Source: Chthoniobacter flavus
GTDB taxonomy: Bacteria > Verrucomicrobiota > Verrucomicrobiia > Chthoniobacterales > Terrimicrobiaceae
Length of the DNA: 64,000 bases
Direction: 5' to 3'
Assembly (NCBI GenBank): GCA_945883435.1
Contig: CAMCXK010000001.1
Span: 1-64,000 of the forward strand
A program made the position numbers and the translations under genes. Under the pieces are notes generated by a model that worked only from the letters and a program-made list of their open reading frames with translations, did no database searches and was not told where the DNA came from. This document shows, piece by piece, positions 33,948 to 42,807 of this stretch (positions are counted from its first letter, which is position 1; the number at the start of each line of letters is the position of its first letter).

Positions 33948-35306
33948 ATGCGGACAGCCGCTCTCCGAATTGCTTTGTTTCTGGCCTGCGGGGGTTTCGT
34001 AACGGCTCAAGACGGCGAACCACAGGAGCCCCCCGTTCCGCCCGGTGATATATCCGTGGAGCTGGAGTCCCCTCCACGCTCGGAGGTTGTTCTCGACACC
34101 GACACCTCCCAACCCGAAGAAGCCCCGGCCATTGATGCCCCCGAGAACTTGATTGAGGAACCTCCCCTGCCGGACGAGAGCCCTAGCGCCTCTGGAAAGT
34201 TTCAGGAGCAGCCCCAAGGTTTGTCTCTTTACGCGCGGCAGGGCTACGATTCGAATGTTTTCACGAGTTACACGGACCCCAGTGGAAGTCTTTACTCCAA
34301 TCTCGGAGGGGCTTTGGAATATGAAACAGCCTCTCCCCGGTTGGACATGGTAGGATCTTTAACCGCTGGTTTGACTTATTATTATTCGATTCCCTACTAC
34401 CAATATGAATTCAATGGGGCTTTTTCCTTGCGTCTGGCATATCGTCCCAATGCCCGCTGGACACTGACTCTGGTGACTTCGACTTCCTATTTGCCGCAGC
34501 CCGATCTTGCGACTCCCGGGGCCACAAACCAATACAACGGATCATTTATCTACTCAACCACGACGCTGGGGGCGAACTACCTTTGGTCAAGAAAAGTCGC
34601 GACAGAAACGAAATACAACTTCACTCCAGTTTACTATTTTGACCAAGCCTACAACGACCAACAAGGTCGTGTGGAGCAGACATTTGGACAGTCTATTCAA
34701 TGGCTGGTGAATCCCAAAACCAAGCTTTTGCTCGAATACCGCGCCAATCCCGTCACTTACTTTTCAGCTCCCTTGGATAACTTTGGTCAATTCGCCCTTG
34801 TGGGAATGGATCAAGTTTTCAACCCGCGTGCCAAAGGTGATGCCCGTTTGGGCGTGGAGCAGCGTTTTTACAACTCGGAGAATGATAATCGCAGCTACCT
34901 AGGGCCATTTGCAGAGTTCAATGTGTCCTACGAATACAAAAAATTCTCCGTGCTAACCGCCAATCTCCGCTACGGAACCGAAGCATCGGGAATCGGTGGT
35001 TCGGCCACGCGGGATACCTTTCGACTCGGTTTGGGGGTGGTGCACGGAGTGACGCCGAAACTTTCCTTTTCAGCCTCTGTCAACTACCAAAACAACTACT
35101 ACAATGAATTTGACAAAAACGTCACATATCCGGACTTCACAGAAAACGTGATCCAGTTCTCGCTCGGCGCGAATTTTCAGTGGAGCAAGCTTGTGGGATT
35201 GGAACTCGGCTACACCTATACCAATGACAGTGCCCCGGAGTTTATCGCTCCGGCTCTAGCCTACGAGCGCAACATGGCTTTTGTGGGGATTCGGATCAGT
35301 TATTAA
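33948..35306 (+). CDS. Outer-membrane beta-barrel protein of the exopolysaccharide locus
   Basis: A 452-residue protein: signal peptide ('LRIALFLACGGFVTAQ'), a Pro/Glu-rich linker (about residues 20-85) and a long series of amphipathic strands rich in Tyr, Ser and Thr, ending in 'MAFVGIRISY', the aromatic terminus expected of outer-membrane barrels. It resembles the beta-barrel porins found with exopolysaccharide export operons (BBP2/EpsL-like). No enzyme motif is seen. It lies eight bases after the deacetylase gene and 51 before the Wzc-like gene. Export or anchoring of the polymer is inferred from context. Confidence 0.8.
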   Translation: MRTAALRIALFLACGGFVTAQDGEPQEPPVPPGDISVELESPPRSEVVLDTDTSQPEEAPAIDAPENLIEEPPLPDESPSASGKFQEQPQGLSLYARQGYDSNVFTSYTDPSGSLYSNLGGALEYETASPRLDMVGSLTAGLTYYYSIPYYQYEFNGAFSLRLAYRPNARWTLTLVTSTSYLPQPDLATPGATNQYNGSFIYSTTTLGANYLWSRKVATETKYNFTPVYYFDQAYNDQQGRVEQTFGQSIQWLVNPKTKLLLEYRANPVTYFSAPLDNFGQFALVGMDQVFNPRAKGDARLGVEQRFYNSENDNRSYLGPFAEFNVSYEYKKFSVLTANLRYGTEASGIGGSATRDTFRLGLGVVHGVTPKLSFSASVNYQNNYYNEFDKNVTYPDFTENVIQFSLGANFQWSKLVGLELGYTYTNDSAPEFIAPALAYERNMAFVGIRISY

Positions 35307-35357
35307 AATGTCGATTCGTTTGACCTCTCCCGCATCCCGTGTTCAACTAAATATTCC

Positions 35358-37511
35358 ATGAATAAAGAACAAACCGGCGAGTCGTCCCTCCATTTTTTGG
35401 ACTACTGGAGGGTCGTCCGGATTCGATTGCCTCTGGTCGTATTGGTTTTCCTTCTTGTGGTGGTGACGACGGCTGTGGTGACGTATTTCCTGCCGAAGCA
35501 ATACGAGTCGAGTGTCACGATGCAGGTGAAGCAAAACGACACCTACCTCAAGGTTTTTGACGACCGGTCCGGGGGAATGATCGACCCCAGGTTCATCACC
35601 ACGCAATTTGAAATCATCCAACGCAAGGAAATTCTCAACCCCGTGATCGAAGCCCTTGGTCTGGAGGCCAAATGGAGGAAGCAATTTGGCATCGCAGGCA
35701 AGGAACAGACCCTTTTCCGACTGAGAAAAATGATCGATGTCCGGGAAATCCGGAATACCGAGTTGATCCAGATCAGTGTCATGGCCCAAGACAGGATGGA
35801 AGCGGCAGAAATTGCGAATCGAATTGCCGAGGAATACCAGCGCCGCCGCGTGGAGGAGCAGCAAGGCACGATCTCCCGCTCGCTGGTCCAACTCAAGGAG
35901 GAGGTCGCCAAACAATCGCGCCGGGTCTCGGAACTGCGCGAAGAGGCGCAAAAAATCCGTATTGAAAACAATATTCAGGACCTCAATCCCGACAGCGTCG
36001 AAGACCCCATGCAAGCCGCCAACGAGGTGCTTCTCGCCGTCGAACAACAAGTCAGCACGGAGCGCCTTCGGGTCTCCACCCTCCGTGCCAAATATGAGCA
36101 AATCTCCCGCCTCACGGACGATCAAATCATGCGGAGCATCAGCACGCTGGATGTCCCGGACCCGACGATTCTGCAAATGCTTCCCCAATACCAAGAGGTT
36201 GCCTCCGAGGAGGCCCGCATGCTCAACAGCGGCTTGGGACCCAACCATCCGACTGTCAAATCGCTGCGGGCCAAAAAGGAGGTCATGGAACAGCAATTGG
36301 CGGCTCAAATCGCCTCACTGCGGGCCAGCATGGAAGCAAACGTCAGAATCGGCGAGGATTCGATCAAAGAACTGGAAAAGCGCCTTTCCGAGTCCCAAAG
36401 CCAGCAGCAAACATCCAAAACCAGGGCAGCCACTTACTACGAAGCTAAAAATAATTACATTCAGGCAAAAAAGGTCTTGGAGGCCGCCGAGTTGCGCCTT
36501 TCGACGGAGACGATGCAACGCACCATGCCGCAGGATCCTGCGGTGATTTGGGAGCGGGCCGAGCCCGCCGAGTTGCCCTCCCGGCCGAGGGTTTTGCTCA
36601 ACATGATTCTAGGAGTGGTTGTTGGACTCGGTTTCGGAATTGGTCTCGCTTTTTTCATCGAGTATCTGGACACCAGCGTGAAGACGATGGAGGAGGTGGA
36701 GTCATTGCTCAAGGTGCCTGTGCTGGCGGTGATCCCGAAAGGTATCAGCCTTCTGCTCAACGAACCCGATGACAACCCCGATGCCGAGGCCTACCGAATC
36801 ATGCGGACGAACATCGAATTCAACCGTAAATCCCCTTCGGCTAGTGCGATCACCTTGGTGAGCGGTGGCGCCGGTGAAGGAAAATCCACCACCTTGAACA
36901 ATCTGGCTTATACTTTCGCAAAAGGTGGTTACTCGACCTTGATCGTCGATGCGGACCTCCGTCGACCGTCGCAGCACCGGATTTTCGGTGTTGCAAACAC
37001 CAAGGGACTGAGTGACGTCATTACCACCACCATGCCCTTGGAAAGCGTCGTTCAAACGACGAAAGTCGAAAATCTTTTTCTTATGACCAGTGGGCAAATT
37101 CCTCGAGACACCGTCGGGGTTTTGAATTCGCAACGCATGATTGATTTTATCAAAGAGGCGAAAAACAAGTTCGACATTGTGTTTCTCGACTCGCCGCCCA
37201 TTCTGGGAGTCAGTGATGCCTCGGTTATCAGCAGCGAGGTGGATTTGACGATCATTGTGGTGCAACACCGCCGCTTTCCGAAATCAATGCTTCAGCGTGT
37301 GAAACAGGCCATCGATAACGTCGGAGGCACAACGCTGGGAGTTGTTCTTAACAACGTGGATGTTCGCCACGATGATTATTATTCCTACTACACCAGTTAT
37401 TACTCGTATTACCAGAAGCCGGTCTCTGGAAAAAAATCCGCTCCCGCCTCACAGGATGCGCCTTTGCGAACGGCTTCCACCTCATCCACTTCGAAAAATG
37501 CGGACTACTGA
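35358..37511 (+). CDS. Wzc-like polysaccharide co-polymerase with tyrosine kinase domain
   Basis: A 717-residue chain-length determinant fused to a BY-kinase. The Wzz domain is flanked by membrane helices at about 24-45 and 411-435, with a long coiled-coil region between them ('RRVSELREEAQKIRIENN'). The cytoplasmic kinase has Walker A 'SGGAGEGKSTTLNNLAYTFA' (about 501-520), Walker A' 'TLIVDADLRRPSQH' and Walker B 'FDIVFLDSPPILGVSDA'. The tail has a tyrosine cluster ('YYSYYTSYYSYYQ', about 673-685) that is the usual autophosphorylation site. It controls polymer length and export together with the Wza-like protein encoded next. Confidence 0.94.
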   Translation: MNKEQTGESSLHFLDYWRVVRIRLPLVVLVFLLVVVTTAVVTYFLPKQYESSVTMQVKQNDTYLKVFDDRSGGMIDPRFITTQFEIIQRKEILNPVIEALGLEAKWRKQFGIAGKEQTLFRLRKMIDVREIRNTELIQISVMAQDRMEAAEIANRIAEEYQRRRVEEQQGTISRSLVQLKEEVAKQSRRVSELREEAQKIRIENNIQDLNPDSVEDPMQAANEVLLAVEQQVSTERLRVSTLRAKYEQISRLTDDQIMRSISTLDVPDPTILQMLPQYQEVASEEARMLNSGLGPNHPTVKSLRAKKEVMEQQLAAQIASLRASMEANVRIGEDSIKELEKRLSESQSQQQTSKTRAATYYEAKNNYIQAKKVLEAAELRLSTETMQRTMPQDPAVIWERAEPAELPSRPRVLLNMILGVVVGLGFGIGLAFFIEYLDTSVKTMEEVESLLKVPVLAVIPKGISLLLNEPDDNPDAEAYRIMRTNIEFNRKSPSASAITLVSGGAGEGKSTTLNNLAYTFAKGGYSTLIVDADLRRPSQHRIFGVANTKGLSDVITTTMPLESVVQTTKVENLFLMTSGQIPRDTVGVLNSQRMIDFIKEAKNKFDIVFLDSPPILGVSDASVISSEVDLTIIVVQHRRFPKSMLQRVKQAIDNVGGTTLGVVLNNVDVRHDDYYSYYTSYYSYYQKPVSGKKSAPASQDAPLRTASTSSTSKNADY

Positions 37512-38058
37512 TCTACTTCGTTTGGCCGCCGGTTTTTTTCTGGCGACCGCCTGGGTCCACGCGCAAGACGCTGTTTTGCGTGCGGGAGACATCTTGGAAC
37601 TCCGCCTTGGCGGGGTGCCACCGGAAGAAATCCAACAAGTTTCAGGTCCCTATACGGTTGACGGAGATGGTTTTCTCAACTTACCCCACATTGGCAAGGT
37701 CCGTGCGGGGGGAGCCACCCAAGCCCAGCTTCAGAACAGCATTGAGACGGCTTACCGTGCCCAGCAGATTTACACCAATCCCTCCATCACGCTGACGATT
37801 CCAAACACCGCGCGGTTCGTAAACACGGGAGGAGAGGTCAAAGTTCCGCAGCGGGTGCCATTCACCGCCGATCTCACTTTGCTGGGGGCGATCAGTGGCT
37901 CCGGAGGTTTTACGGAGTTTGCGGATCAGGGAAAAGTGCGACTGCTCCGGGACGGGAAAGTCACGATTGTAAACGTCAAGGAAATCCGACGCAACCCGAC
38001 CAAGGACATCCCTCTCAAGCCGGGGGACAAAATCGAGGTGCCCCAGAGTTTCTGGTGA
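37498..38058 (+). CDS. Wza-like polysaccharide export protein
   Basis: A 186-residue exported protein with a signal peptide ('LLRLAAGFFLATAWVHAQ'), a Poly_export domain ('LRAGDILELRLGGVPPEEIQ', 'YTVDGDGFLNLPHIGKVRAG') and one SLBB domain ('VNTGGEVKVPQRVPF', 'IPLKPGDKIEVPQSFW'). It is short compared with Wza (about 380 residues) and lacks the C-terminal amphipathic helix, so it may need the separate beta-barrel protein to cross the outer membrane (inference). ATG at 37498 overlaps the end of the kinase gene by 14 bases in another frame. Confidence 0.9.
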   Translation: MRTTDLLRLAAGFFLATAWVHAQDAVLRAGDILELRLGGVPPEEIQQVSGPYTVDGDGFLNLPHIGKVRAGGATQAQLQNSIETAYRAQQIYTNPSITLTIPNTARFVNTGGEVKVPQRVPFTADLTLLGAISGSGGFTEFADQGKVRLLRDGKVTIVNVKEIRRNPTKDIPLKPGDKIEVPQSFW

Positions 38059-38065
38059 ACCCGGC

Positions 38066-38626
38066 ATGGGGGACCGGCCTGTCATTGTTTTTGATCCGCC
38101 CGATCCGCTGTGGTTTTGCGTGAAAACCAAGCCGCGTCTGGAGCGTGCGGCGCGCCTGTCCATCGAGCACGATGTCGGAATGGAGGTCTTTTGCCCGATG
38201 CTCCGTTTTGAGCGTGCGAGACGGTCGGGTCGTGTGCGGGTGACCGAGGCAATGTTCCCGGGATATGTCTTTGCGAGGTTTGCCTACGCCTCCCATCACC
38301 GGCATATTGCCGCCTGCCGAGGGGTCTCCCACATCTTGAAATTCGGCGGACTGCCTTCGGTGGTTCCCGAGGCCGTGGTCGAGGAACTCCGGCTCTCGGT
38401 GGTCGGGGCTGATACGATTGAAATTCCGGCTGCGATTGAACCGGGCGAGGAGGTGAAGCTGCTAAAAGGACCTTTTTCCGGAATTCAAGCCCTCGTCACG
38501 CAGGTGTTGCCGGCCCAGACACGCGTCAAGGTGCTTCTGGAACTGCTGGGCATGGAGCGAGAGGTGGAGGTGGATGCGTCGGATGTGCTCCCTTTGATTC
38601 CACATCCTTTGGCCCGAACCCCATGA
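38066..38626 (+). CDS. NusG/RfaH-like transcription antitermination factor
   Basis: A 186-residue NusG-family protein with an N-terminal NGN domain ('LWFCVKTKPRLERAARLSIE', 'MFPGYVFARFAYASHHRHIA', 'GVSHILKFGGLPSVVPEAVV') and a C-terminal KOW domain ('EEVKLLKGPFSGIQALVTQV'). Specialised paralogues such as RfaH and LoaP let RNA polymerase read through long polysaccharide operons. Its place inside such a locus suggests that job here. Its stop overlaps the start of the glycosyltransferase gene by four bases (ATGA). Confidence 0.9.
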   Translation: MGDRPVIVFDPPDPLWFCVKTKPRLERAARLSIEHDVGMEVFCPMLRFERARRSGRVRVTEAMFPGYVFARFAYASHHRHIAACRGVSHILKFGGLPSVVPEAVVEELRLSVVGADTIEIPAAIEPGEEVKLLKGPFSGIQALVTQVLPAQTRVKVLLELLGMEREVEVDASDVLPLIPHPLARTP

Positions 38627-40587
38627 ACCATAAAAACGCCGTTCACACGCTTGAAGAGGCTCTGGCCCTTCATAAATCGATGCGCCATGACGAGGCGGAA
38701 AAACTCTACTCGCGCGTGCGCCTTGCCCAGCCCCGGAACTTCGACGCCTGGTTTCTATCGGGTGCCATGGCCTTCCAGCGGGGGGGGCATTTGGAGGAAG
38801 CCGTTCACTTGCTCACCCGGGCCCGCAAATTGAATCCCGCCTCGCTCGAGTGCCGTCTGTTCCTCGGGATGGCCCTCGCGGATCTCAAACGCTTTGCCGA
38901 AGCCGAGCCCCATCTCTCCGCCGTCTTGAAAAAAATCCCGGGCCAACCGGAGGCTTGGGAGAATTTGGTCCACTGCCGCCGGGCCAACGGAGATGCCGGC
39001 GGTGCCGTGGAGGCGGCGCGCCGCTTGTGCGAACTTCAATCCACCTCCGCCCAAGCCCACAATCTTCTGGGTGAAACGGTGGCGCTGGCTTCGGGTTTCG
39101 GTCCCGCCGAGGAGCATTTTCGGAAGGCTGTGGAGTGCGATGCGGGTGACCCTGCCGCGTGGAGCAACTTGGGGCTCGCGCTGCTGGAGAGGCCCGGCGC
39201 CGTTCAGGAGGGAATGGACTGCTTCGACCGGGCCCTGGGAATCGATCCCTTCTTTCAAGCCGCAGCGGCTTCACGTGCCTTGGGGTTGCTGCGTCTTTAC
39301 GAAACCCGGGAGGCGCTCGACGCCCACAACAGCCTCCTGTGGATGTCCCCGGGCGATGCCCGGACGATGAGCGCCCGGAATATGATTTTGAATTATCTGG
39401 ACTCACCAACGTGCGAGGAATTGGCCGGGGCGCACCGCGAGTTCGGAGAACTTTTTCCGCCTGTTGAAGAACGGGTGTTTTTCAATCCGCGGGAGCCGGA
39501 GCGCCCGCTGCGTGTGGGTTTTGTCTCGCCCGATCTTCGAACCCACTCGGTCGCCTTTTTTCTGGAGCCCCTTCTGCGACACTTGGACCGTTCGCGGTTT
39601 GCGGTTTTTCTCTACCACAACCACCATCTCGAAGACGCCGTTAGCGCGCGACTGCGCGCATTGTCCACAAAATGGTCCAACATTTCGGCCATGGACCATC
39701 AGGCGGCCTGCGAAGCCATCCGCAAGGATGCGCCCGATATCCTGATCGATCTGGCAGGCCATTCCTCGCTGAACCGACTTCCCGTGTTTGCCATGCGCCC
39801 GGCGCCAATTCTGGCGACCTACCTTGGCTACCCCCACTCCACCGGGCTTCGAGAAATCACTTGCCGCCTCGTGGATGACACCACCGATCCGCCCGGGCCC
39901 GCCGATGGCCTTGCCTCCGAGCGACTGGTGCGGTTTTCGACATGTGCATGGCTTTACCAGCCGCCTGTCGAGGCCCCTGATCCGTCTATTCATAGCGAGA
40001 GCGTCACATTCGGGTCGTTTAACAATTTTCTCAAAGCCAGTCCTGCCACCCTGGCCGCCTGGTCCGCGCTTTTGGACCGTATCCCCGCGGCGCGACTGGT
40101 TCTGAAAAGCCCGAACTTCGACGACCCTGAGGTGGCCCGGCGAATCCGCAGCCATCTCGAATCCGCCGGACTCCCCCTCGCGCGGGTCGAACTTTGTGGC
40201 CTCCAACCGCGCTTGGAAGACCACCTTGGCCAGTATCGGCGGATCGATGTTGCATTGGACACCTTCCCCTACAACGGCACCACCACCACCTGCGAAGCCT
40301 TGTGGATGGGGGTGCCAGTGGTCACCGTGCGTGGAGACCGGCACGCGGCACGGGTGGGCGAGTCGCTTCTGCGGGCGGTGGGCCATCCGGAGTGGTGTGC
40401 CGCGGATGTGGAGGAGTATGTGAATGTCGCGGTGCGTCTGGCTTCGGACCGCGAGGGGCTTGCCGCCCTTCGTTCCAGCCTGCGCTCGGAGATGGCCGCC
40501 AGCATTCTTCTCGACCATCCCGCGCAGGCCGCCCGTTTCGGCGATTCCCTCCGGGCCATCTGGCGGGATTGGTGCGCCTCCCCCTGA
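38623..40587 (+). CDS. TPR-domain GT41 glycosyltransferase (O-GlcNAc-transferase-like)
   Basis: A 654-residue fusion of N-terminal TPR repeats (about residues 5-250, e.g. 'PAAWSNLGLALLERPGAVQE') and a GT41/SPINDLY-type catalytic region from about residue 290. Catalytic-region landmarks are 'RVGFVSPDLRTHSVAFFLEP', 'DILIDLAGHSSLNRLPVFAM', 'ILATYLGYPHSTG', 'VTFGSFNNFLKASPATLAAW' and 'VALDTFPYNGTTTTCEALWM'. The enzyme should transfer GlcNAc or another sugar from a nucleotide sugar to proteins held by the TPR groove. It is translationally coupled to the NusG/RfaH-like gene. It may glycosylate a component of the exopolysaccharide machine or an exported protein (inference). Confidence 0.92.
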   Translation: MNHKNAVHTLEEALALHKSMRHDEAEKLYSRVRLAQPRNFDAWFLSGAMAFQRGGHLEEAVHLLTRARKLNPASLECRLFLGMALADLKRFAEAEPHLSAVLKKIPGQPEAWENLVHCRRANGDAGGAVEAARRLCELQSTSAQAHNLLGETVALASGFGPAEEHFRKAVECDAGDPAAWSNLGLALLERPGAVQEGMDCFDRALGIDPFFQAAAASRALGLLRLYETREALDAHNSLLWMSPGDARTMSARNMILNYLDSPTCEELAGAHREFGELFPPVEERVFFNPREPERPLRVGFVSPDLRTHSVAFFLEPLLRHLDRSRFAVFLYHNHHLEDAVSARLRALSTKWSNISAMDHQAACEAIRKDAPDILIDLAGHSSLNRLPVFAMRPAPILATYLGYPHSTGLREITCRLVDDTTDPPGPADGLASERLVRFSTCAWLYQPPVEAPDPSIHSESVTFGSFNNFLKASPATLAAWSALLDRIPAARLVLKSPNFDDPEVARRIRSHLESAGLPLARVELCGLQPRLEDHLGQYRRIDVALDTFPYNGTTTTCEALWMGVPVVTVRGDRHAARVGESLLRAVGHPEWCAADVEEYVNVAVRLASDREGLAALRSSLRSEMAASILLDHPAQAARFGDSLRAIWRDWCASP

Positions 40588-40643
40588 TCTCGTCTTGATG
40601 GCGCTTGGCAGGTGACGGCTTCATGCCTACAAAATCCCGAAGA

Positions 40644-40874
40644 ATGAAAACCACCCATCTCCTGCCGCTGTTGTTCGCCGCCGGCACAGCTTCGGCACTG
40701 GCCCACGCGGGGCATCACCACGAAACCGGCCTGCCTGATTTCGCCGCCCATTTTTTCCTCGGACTGCAATCTCTCCTCCTGATCGCCGTTCCCTCGCTCG
40801 TGGTTGTTTTTGTCCTCCGCGCCGCACGTCGCAAAAAATCCCGTTCCGTCCACCGCTCCCATACACACTCATGA
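40644..40874 (+). CDS. Small histidine-rich membrane protein
   Basis: A 76-residue protein with a signal-like N-terminus ('LLPLLFAAGTASALAHAG'), a His-rich stretch ('HAGHHHETGLPD'), one membrane helix ('SLLLIAVPSLVVVFVLRAA') and a basic, His-containing tail. The opening resembles the start of HupE/UreJ metal transporters but stops after one helix, so it is either a remnant or a small metal-associated membrane protein; I cannot name it. ATG at 40644 is chosen because it opens the signal-like segment. Its stop overlaps the deoxyhypusine-synthase-like start (ATGA), so it is translated as part of that unit. Confidence 0.65.
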   Translation: MKTTHLLPLLFAAGTASALAHAGHHHETGLPDFAAHFFLGLQSLLLIAVPSLVVVFVLRAARRKKSRSVHRSHTHS

Positions 40875-41848
40875 CACCCGGCCCCGTCTCCCGCTTCATC
40901 GACCACCACTACCGCCACTTCAATGCTGCCGCGCTCAAGGATGCGGCGGATGGCTATATCTCCCACCTCGACCAAGGCGGCATCATGCTCGTCACGCTCG
41001 CTGGAGCCATGAGCACGGCCGAACTCGGTCTCTCGCTCGCGGAAATGATCCGCCAGGGAAAAGTCCACGGCATCGTGTGCACCGGAGCAAACCTCGAGGA
41101 GGACATCTTCAACCTTGTGGCGCACGATTTTTACGAACGCATCCCGCACTACCGCGACCTGACGCCGGCCGATGAACAGGATCTTCTCGCCCGCCATATG
41201 AATCGCGTCACCGACACTTGCATTCCCGAAATGGAAGCCATGCGCCGGATCGAAAACGTCATTCTTCAGGAGTGGATGAACGCCGACCAGAAGGGCGAGC
41301 GTCTCTTCCCGCACGAGTTTTTCTGGCGCATCCTGGACTCGCCGGAACTCCAGAAAAGTTTCCAGATCGATCCCGCCAACAGCTGGATGGTGGCGGCAAA
41401 AGAGAAAAACCTGCCGATGTTTGTTCCCGGCTGGGAGGACTCCACCCTCGGCAACATGTATGCCGGCCACTGCATCGAAGGGGATGTGAAAAATGTCCAC
41501 ACTGTCCGCACCGGCATCGAATATATGATTGCCCTTGCCGACTGGTATGCTCCCACGAGCCACCAGACGCCGGTCGGCTTTTTCCAGATCGGGGGCGGCA
41601 TTGCGGGTGACTTTCCGATTTGCGTGGTTCCAATGTTGCATCAGGACCTGCGCCGCACCGATGTGCCACTCTGGGCGTATTTCTGCCAGATCAGCGACTC
41701 AACCACCAGCTACGGCAGTTATTCGGGCGCCGTGCCGAATGAAAAAATCACCTGGGGCAAACTGGGTGAGAAGACACCGAAGTTCGTCATCGAGTCCGAC
41801 GCCACCATCGTTGCCCCGTTGATTTTCGCCAAGGTTCTCGGCTGGTAA
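40871..41848 (+). CDS. Deoxyhypusine synthase-like enzyme, probable homospermidine synthase
   Basis: A 325-residue deoxyhypusine synthase family protein. Conserved segments include 'IMLVTLAGAMSTAELGLSLA', 'GIVCTGANLEEDIFNLVAHD', 'NMYAGHCIEGDVKNVHTVRT', 'FFQIGGGIAGDFPICVVPML', 'SYGSYSGAVPNEK' and the catalytic lysine K297 in 'TWGKL'. True deoxyhypusine synthase modifies archaeal/eukaryotic IF5A, which bacteria lack. Bacterial homologues that have been studied make homospermidine from spermidine or putrescine, so a polyamine role is favoured. No other polyamine gene is visible nearby. The start overlaps the small membrane protein gene. Confidence 0.88.
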   Translation: MTPGPVSRFIDHHYRHFNAAALKDAADGYISHLDQGGIMLVTLAGAMSTAELGLSLAEMIRQGKVHGIVCTGANLEEDIFNLVAHDFYERIPHYRDLTPADEQDLLARHMNRVTDTCIPEMEAMRRIENVILQEWMNADQKGERLFPHEFFWRILDSPELQKSFQIDPANSWMVAAKEKNLPMFVPGWEDSTLGNMYAGHCIEGDVKNVHTVRTGIEYMIALADWYAPTSHQTPVGFFQIGGGIAGDFPICVVPMLHQDLRRTDVPLWAYFCQISDSTTSYGSYSGAVPNEKITWGKLGEKTPKFVIESDATIVAPLIFAKVLGW

Positions 41849-41891
41849 AAACACGGATTTCCCCCGATCCAACAGACCAACCCCACCGTCG

Positions 41892-42782
41892 ATGCACATT
41901 CTGGATATTCTCAAACCTGGAAAGCCCACGGTTTCGTTCGAGTTTTTTCCGCCGAAGACCGTCGAGGCCCAAGAGGCGCTCTACGAGACCATCCGTCAAT
42001 TGGAATCCATCCGTCCGGGCTTTGTGAGTGTGACCTACGGAGCCGGCGGTTCCACGCGGGAACTCACCCACGACCTCGTGGTGCGGTTGAAAACCACCAC
42101 TTCGCTGGACCCCGTGCCGCATCTGACCTGCGTGGGGCACACCCGCGACGAAATCGCCGTGATTCTTGACCGTTATGCCGCGGCCGGAGTCAGCAACATC
42201 CTGGCGTTGCGTGGCGATCCCCCCCGTGACAGGCCGAACCACGACCACTCGGCCGATGCGTTTCCCCAAGCTGCCGACTTGGTGCGGTTCATCCGCGCCC
42301 ATCGCGGCCATCCCGATTCAAGAGGGTTTGGCATCGGTGTGGCGGGCTTCCCCGAGGGCCATCCGGCGACTCCCAACCGACTCTTGGAAATGGAACACCT
42401 CAAGGCCAAGGTGGACGCGGGCGCCGACTACATTTGCACCCAGCTTTTTTTCGACAACCACGACTTTTATGATTTTCGCGACCGTTGTGTTCTGGCCGGC
42501 ATCGACGCGCCTGTGATCGCGGGCATCATGCCAGTGACCAGCGCCGCGTCGATGCGGCGAATGGCCGAACTCGCGGGCGGCGCGCGCTTCCCGGCGCGGT
42601 TGTTGAAAGCCCTCCAGCGGGCCGGCGACTCCCCTGAGGCCTTCCGGCAAATCGGCCTGCACTACGCCACCGAGCAATGTGCCGACCTTCTCGACCACGG
42701 TGTCGACGGCATCCACCTTTACACGCTCAATCAATCCACCGCGACCCGCGAGATTTGCCACCGTCTCGGCCTCGACCGCTGA
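41892..42782 (+). CDS. metF: Methylenetetrahydrofolate reductase
   Basis: A 296-residue flavoenzyme that makes 5-methyltetrahydrofolate for methionine synthesis. The family start 'TVSFEFFPPKTVEAQEALYE' carries the catalytic Glu, then 'VSVTYGAGGSTRELTHDLVV', 'HLTCVGHTRDEI', 'NILALRGDPP', 'YICTQLFFDNHDFYDFRDRC' and 'IAGIMPVTSAASMRRMAELA'. Length is normal. It starts 43 bases after the deoxyhypusine-synthase-like gene and has no Shine-Dalgarno. The end 'GIHLYTLNQSTATREICHRL' is also typical. Confidence 0.97.
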   Translation: MHILDILKPGKPTVSFEFFPPKTVEAQEALYETIRQLESIRPGFVSVTYGAGGSTRELTHDLVVRLKTTTSLDPVPHLTCVGHTRDEIAVILDRYAAAGVSNILALRGDPPRDRPNHDHSADAFPQAADLVRFIRAHRGHPDSRGFGIGVAGFPEGHPATPNRLLEMEHLKAKVDAGADYICTQLFFDNHDFYDFRDRCVLAGIDAPVIAGIMPVTSAASMRRMAELAGGARFPARLLKALQRAGDSPEAFRQIGLHYATEQCADLLDHGVDGIHLYTLNQSTATREICHRLGLDR

Positions 42783-42807
42783 CCTCCACCTCCGGCCAAG
42801 CCGCTCC

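Noticed and set aside
33196-34077. Minus-strand frame of 293 codons opposite the deacetylase
   Set aside because: The plus strand carries intact NodB-domain motifs; the minus frame has none.
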